Below are positions 61,431 to 64,000 of a stretch of DNA of 64,000 nucleotides, one piece after another. The stretch spans positions 28,932,501 to 28,996,500 of the forward strand of contig JAPQWV010000002.1 in the NCBI GenBank assembly GCA_027422505.1, given 5' to 3'. Source of the DNA: Craterostigma plantagineum (Eukaryota > Streptophyta > Magnoliopsida > Lamiales > Linderniaceae). A program made the position numbers and the translations under genes. Within the stretch, counting starts at the first letter, position 1. Every line of letters begins with the position of its first letter. The notes under the pieces are model-generated. The model made no database searches. It saw only the letters and a list, made by a program, of their open reading frames with translations, and was not told where the DNA came from.

Positions 61431-62924
61431 TTAAGCGGCAGGAGGCCTTAGCTCGTGATCTTGAGAAACATCGCGCGTAGAAGGCGGTAAGTAGTGCCAC
61501 ATTGGGGTATAGCCATAGCTGGGGAACACCGCCATCTTGTTCACTGGAGCCTGGTATATTAAAGGTAATTGTGGTGGCACTAAACCACTTTGAGGAACAT
61601 CCATGGCCTTCAACTGTTGCTCCATCCTTTCTTTATCTGCCTTAAGTGTCATTTTCTCTTCACGGAGTTCGCTCTTCTCAGCCTTGTTTTGGAACAAAAT
61701 GAGAGCAGAACAGAAGTTTGAAATTTTGTATATAAGGCTTAAGAGAACTGAGAAGTCTTACCTTCAAAGTTTTGATCTCATCTAGAAGCCTTTCATTCAT
61801 CTCATTGTACTCTTGGGATTCTGTTTTGAGTTGGTTCACAACTCTAAAAAAATGGCGTCGCTGAGTAAGGCTAACTTGTCGGTTTTGACAGGTATTCCAG
61901 GCGCTAAAACAGCAGACAACTCTAAAAACCTAAAACGACAAAAAACTGACTGTGATCTTATTATACTATTCATATTGATTGCCAAGGGCTACTTTTGCAA
62001 AGAACTCTACCAGGAAACTCATGTCATGCCAAGATTTTTCTATCAAGCAAGTGAGGCCTCATAGGGTACCAACTAAGAAATCGAGTTCGACAAATACTTA
62101 TCAGATGTTCTTACCTGTCATTCAGTTTCTCTCTTCTCATCCGCTCCCGGCATGATTTTTTTCCCGTCCCACTATAAGAGTCACCGCGTCCCCTGCAAAA
62201 TAGCACAACCAGACTGATTCTAGTGATTCAGAAAAAAAAAACCATAGTAGAGATGCTCCTGCAAAAAATCAACTCTTCCAATTCGATTCGACAAAGGGCG
62301 ATAGTGCAAAATAACAGATAAAACATAATGAATACGAACAGTGCAATCAATATGCCTATCTCAAGTGATTGCACTTGACTTTTGTCTTATAAACAACTAT
62401 GCGGAACATTAAGCTGAACCATATTCCTTTCAAATTTCAATTCTGTACCTTTTTCTTGAGCATTCTCCTTCTTTGCATTCGCTTGCTTGCGAGGCAGTCC
62501 CGCCAGTCAGTGTATTCGCCGGCATCTTGTTACTGCAATAAAACCATCAAATACACATACAAACTACTCGCTATAGAAATTTTCGCAAGCTAGTCAACAT
62601 TTACAGGAAAAATGCTTCCTTGCTGTAGGTCAGGCAAAAAAATCAAATCATTCAGCTAATGAAACAGTTCAGAGATGGGAAGCTCATTTCTTTCCTTATC
62701 GTTTAATATACCCATCGGAACAAAAAATAAATAAAAAAGCACAAAGTATCAACTGCGCATAGAACTCTGTAAATCTAACTGACATACTCTGATCCCGGCG
62801 TGTGGAGTAGATTAGGGTCCCAATAAACGTCGTTAGGCGAAGCAACGTCGGCAAATAGGTTGCTGTAATCGACCAGCTCAGACCAGCAACCCTCGTCTGT
62901 AAAATCGAGCTGATGACCGTCCAT
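61431..62924 (-). CDS. bHLH transcription factor, subgroup IVc (ILR3/bHLH105-like), with one frame break
   Basis: Nuclear regulator; subgroup IVc bHLHs (ILR3, bHLH34, bHLH104, bHLH115) control iron-deficiency responses. Exons: 62788-62924, 62449-62532, 62115-62192, 61762-61929 and 61431-61682. The start is MDGHQLDFTDEGCWSELVDY. The basic region is KKSCRERMRREKLNDR, followed by helix 1 FLELSAVLAPGIPVKTDK and helix 2 LALLSDAI...RVVNQLKTESQEY. The coiled-coil and C-terminal AEKSELREEKMTLKADKERM, MWHYLPPSTRDVSQDHELRP end in PPAA, diagnostic of the subgroup. The DNA-contact Glu and Arg residues are present. Between SDAI and RVVNQL a T7 run (plus-strand A7 at 61846-61852) puts the frame one base out; one more T would restore it. 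This looks like a homopolymer miscall or a true frameshift allele. Confidence 0.88.
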
Positions 62925-63264
62925 GATTCTCTGTTATCAACCTTCTACCTTCCTGAGCAATTATCTAATCTACGAAACGCAGAGAAGAGATTGATTTTTG
63001 GCAATGGCGACTAAAATGGAGCTAACGAAGTCAATCCACAACATCACAACTGTTTCGATTCGTATGCTTGGAATCAGCCAATAAATGGACGCCACGTAGG
63101 TGAAACGGTCAACTATTTATGGCTTCGATAACTTCGATTATTATTTGGTTTAGTCCAGTCGCCCACGTTTGTGTTAAAAAGGCGTTTGAAAATGAAATGA
63201 CATTTTACTTTGTGATTAATTATCCAAAATAGTAAAATCATTCACACATAATTTTCCAAAGATA
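62925..63264. other. bHLH upstream region
   Basis: Probable 5' UTR and promoter; no other gene seen. Confidence 0.4.
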
Positions 63265-63705
63265 TAACGGTAATCTATAGAAAAATACCCAATTGGAAAA
63301 TTTTTTTACACATAACTACCCATGTCAGAAAATTTTATAGATAGGTACCCAATTTAATTTTACCAGTTTCTTTAGTCACATCGTACCTTCCTGTGAGTGT
63401 ATTGCGTACTATAACACGTTTATATAGGGTACCTAAATATAGGATACGTCGTACCTACGGGCATGCCTGTGTGTTACATAGGGCGTACCTAAATATAACA
63501 TACGTCGTACCATTTTCTGTTATATAGGGTACCCAATGTTGAGATAGGGTACCCAAATGTGTTGTTTGGTGTACTTTCTGGGATCGGGGTACCTATGTGC
63601 AAAAACTTTATTCTGTTAGGTACCTACATATAAAAAAATCCTGACTGGGTACTAAATTACATGTATTTTTCCAAATAGGTACTTAGGTGTAAAAACCCCA
63701 TATAA
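63265..63705. repeat. GTACC-rich dispersed repeat, copy 2
   Basis: Counterpart of 49551-49990, with repeated GGGTACC(T/C)AAAT and (G)TCGTACC motifs internally at 63350-63610. The internal short repeats are more numerous here than in copy 1. Confidence 0.7.
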
Positions 63706-64000
63706 ACCATTATAAAAAGTAATAACAATATAAAATAAAAAGAAGAGAGGATTATATTCTATTCTATAGAATATTTGCCGTTTCCCAGAGCCAAAAGACA
63801 TGAAACAACAGAGAAGAAAATATCCGAGCAAACGTTGCTTAAGTTACACCACATAGTTAGAAGAGAAGAGAAGAGAGCCAAAAAAGAAAGTTCCATGTCG
63901 ACACAATGTATGCGTTTTTCATATAATATAAGATTGAAAGAAATATTCCAAGTGCAAAGAAAGAAAAATGAGCCAAGCATTCTAAATTTGAATTCGTCGG
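63706..64000. other. Window end; no gene recognised
   Basis: AT-rich, then A/G-rich. A 73-residue minus-strand open frame lacks support. Confidence 0.35.

Noticed and set aside
61846..61852. T7 run followed by AG in the bHLH gene as a possible micro-intron
   Set aside because: There is no room for an intron, and subgroup IVc genes have no known intron at this site; a one-base homopolymer indel explains the frame loss.

Overview
This window is plant nuclear DNA, most likely from a eudicot and probably an asterid (the lineage is inferred from gene content and mobile-element style, not tested). The signs are intron-rich genes with GT-AG introns, AT-rich intergenic DNA, plant-specific families (CrRLK1L and RLCK-VII kinases, WAT1/EamA transporters, clade D PP2C, DUF3475/DUF668, HVA22) and plant transposons (Copia, hAT, Stowaway, PIF-like). 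No bacterial feature, CRISPR array, rRNA or tRNA gene was seen.

Layout. 0.1-3.3 kb (-): HAT3.1-like PHD-finger/homeodomain gene. 4.2-5.4 kb: PIF/Harbinger-like non-autonomous element. 7.7-9.9 kb (+): divergent Pumilio (PUF) gene. 11.9-12.9 kb (-): TXNDC9/phosducin-like gene. 13.4-13.6 kb: Stowaway-like MITE. 14.0-15.5 kb (-): PP2C. 17.3-22.1 kb: three hAT elements, one carrying a broken transposase. 22.3-24.4 kb (-): HVA22-like k. 25.5-25.7 kb: second Stowaway-like MITE. 26.4-38.9 kb (+): a FERONIA-type (CrRLK1L) receptor kinase whose ectodomain is cut by two young Copia retrotransposons. 39.3-40.6 kb (+): an RLCK-VII-type kinase that can be spliced in phase to the first one. 44.5-46.1 kb (+): UTP23. 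46.8-49.3 kb (-): Rab7/RABG3. 50.3-52.0 kb (-): DUF3475/DUF668 protein. 52.8-53.2 kb: long hairpin MITE. 56.4-57.7 kb (+): HR-lesion-inducer-like membrane protein. 58.5 kb (+): unrecognised small secreted or membrane peptide. 59.6-61.1 kb (+): WAT1-related transporter. 61.4-62.9 kb (-): bHLH subgroup IVc (ILR3-like). A GTACC-rich dispersed repeat occurs at 49.6 and 63.3 kb.

Most genes are unrelated housekeeping or signalling genes in no operon-like order. The most interesting locus is 26.4-40.6 kb. Removing both Copia elements together with one copy of each 5-bp target duplication restores the malectin-like reading frame across both junctions. Downstream, a GT-AG intron joins the CrRLK1L tail to the second kinase in phase, so the ancestral locus may have encoded a membrane-anchored tandem kinase.

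A recurring oddity is single-base frame breaks, often at short homopolymers, in several otherwise well-conserved genes (HAT3.1, PUF, RLK, RLCK, bHLH, transposase). Eight other multi-exon or long genes are clean. Assembly indels and real decay cannot be separated from the sequence alone.
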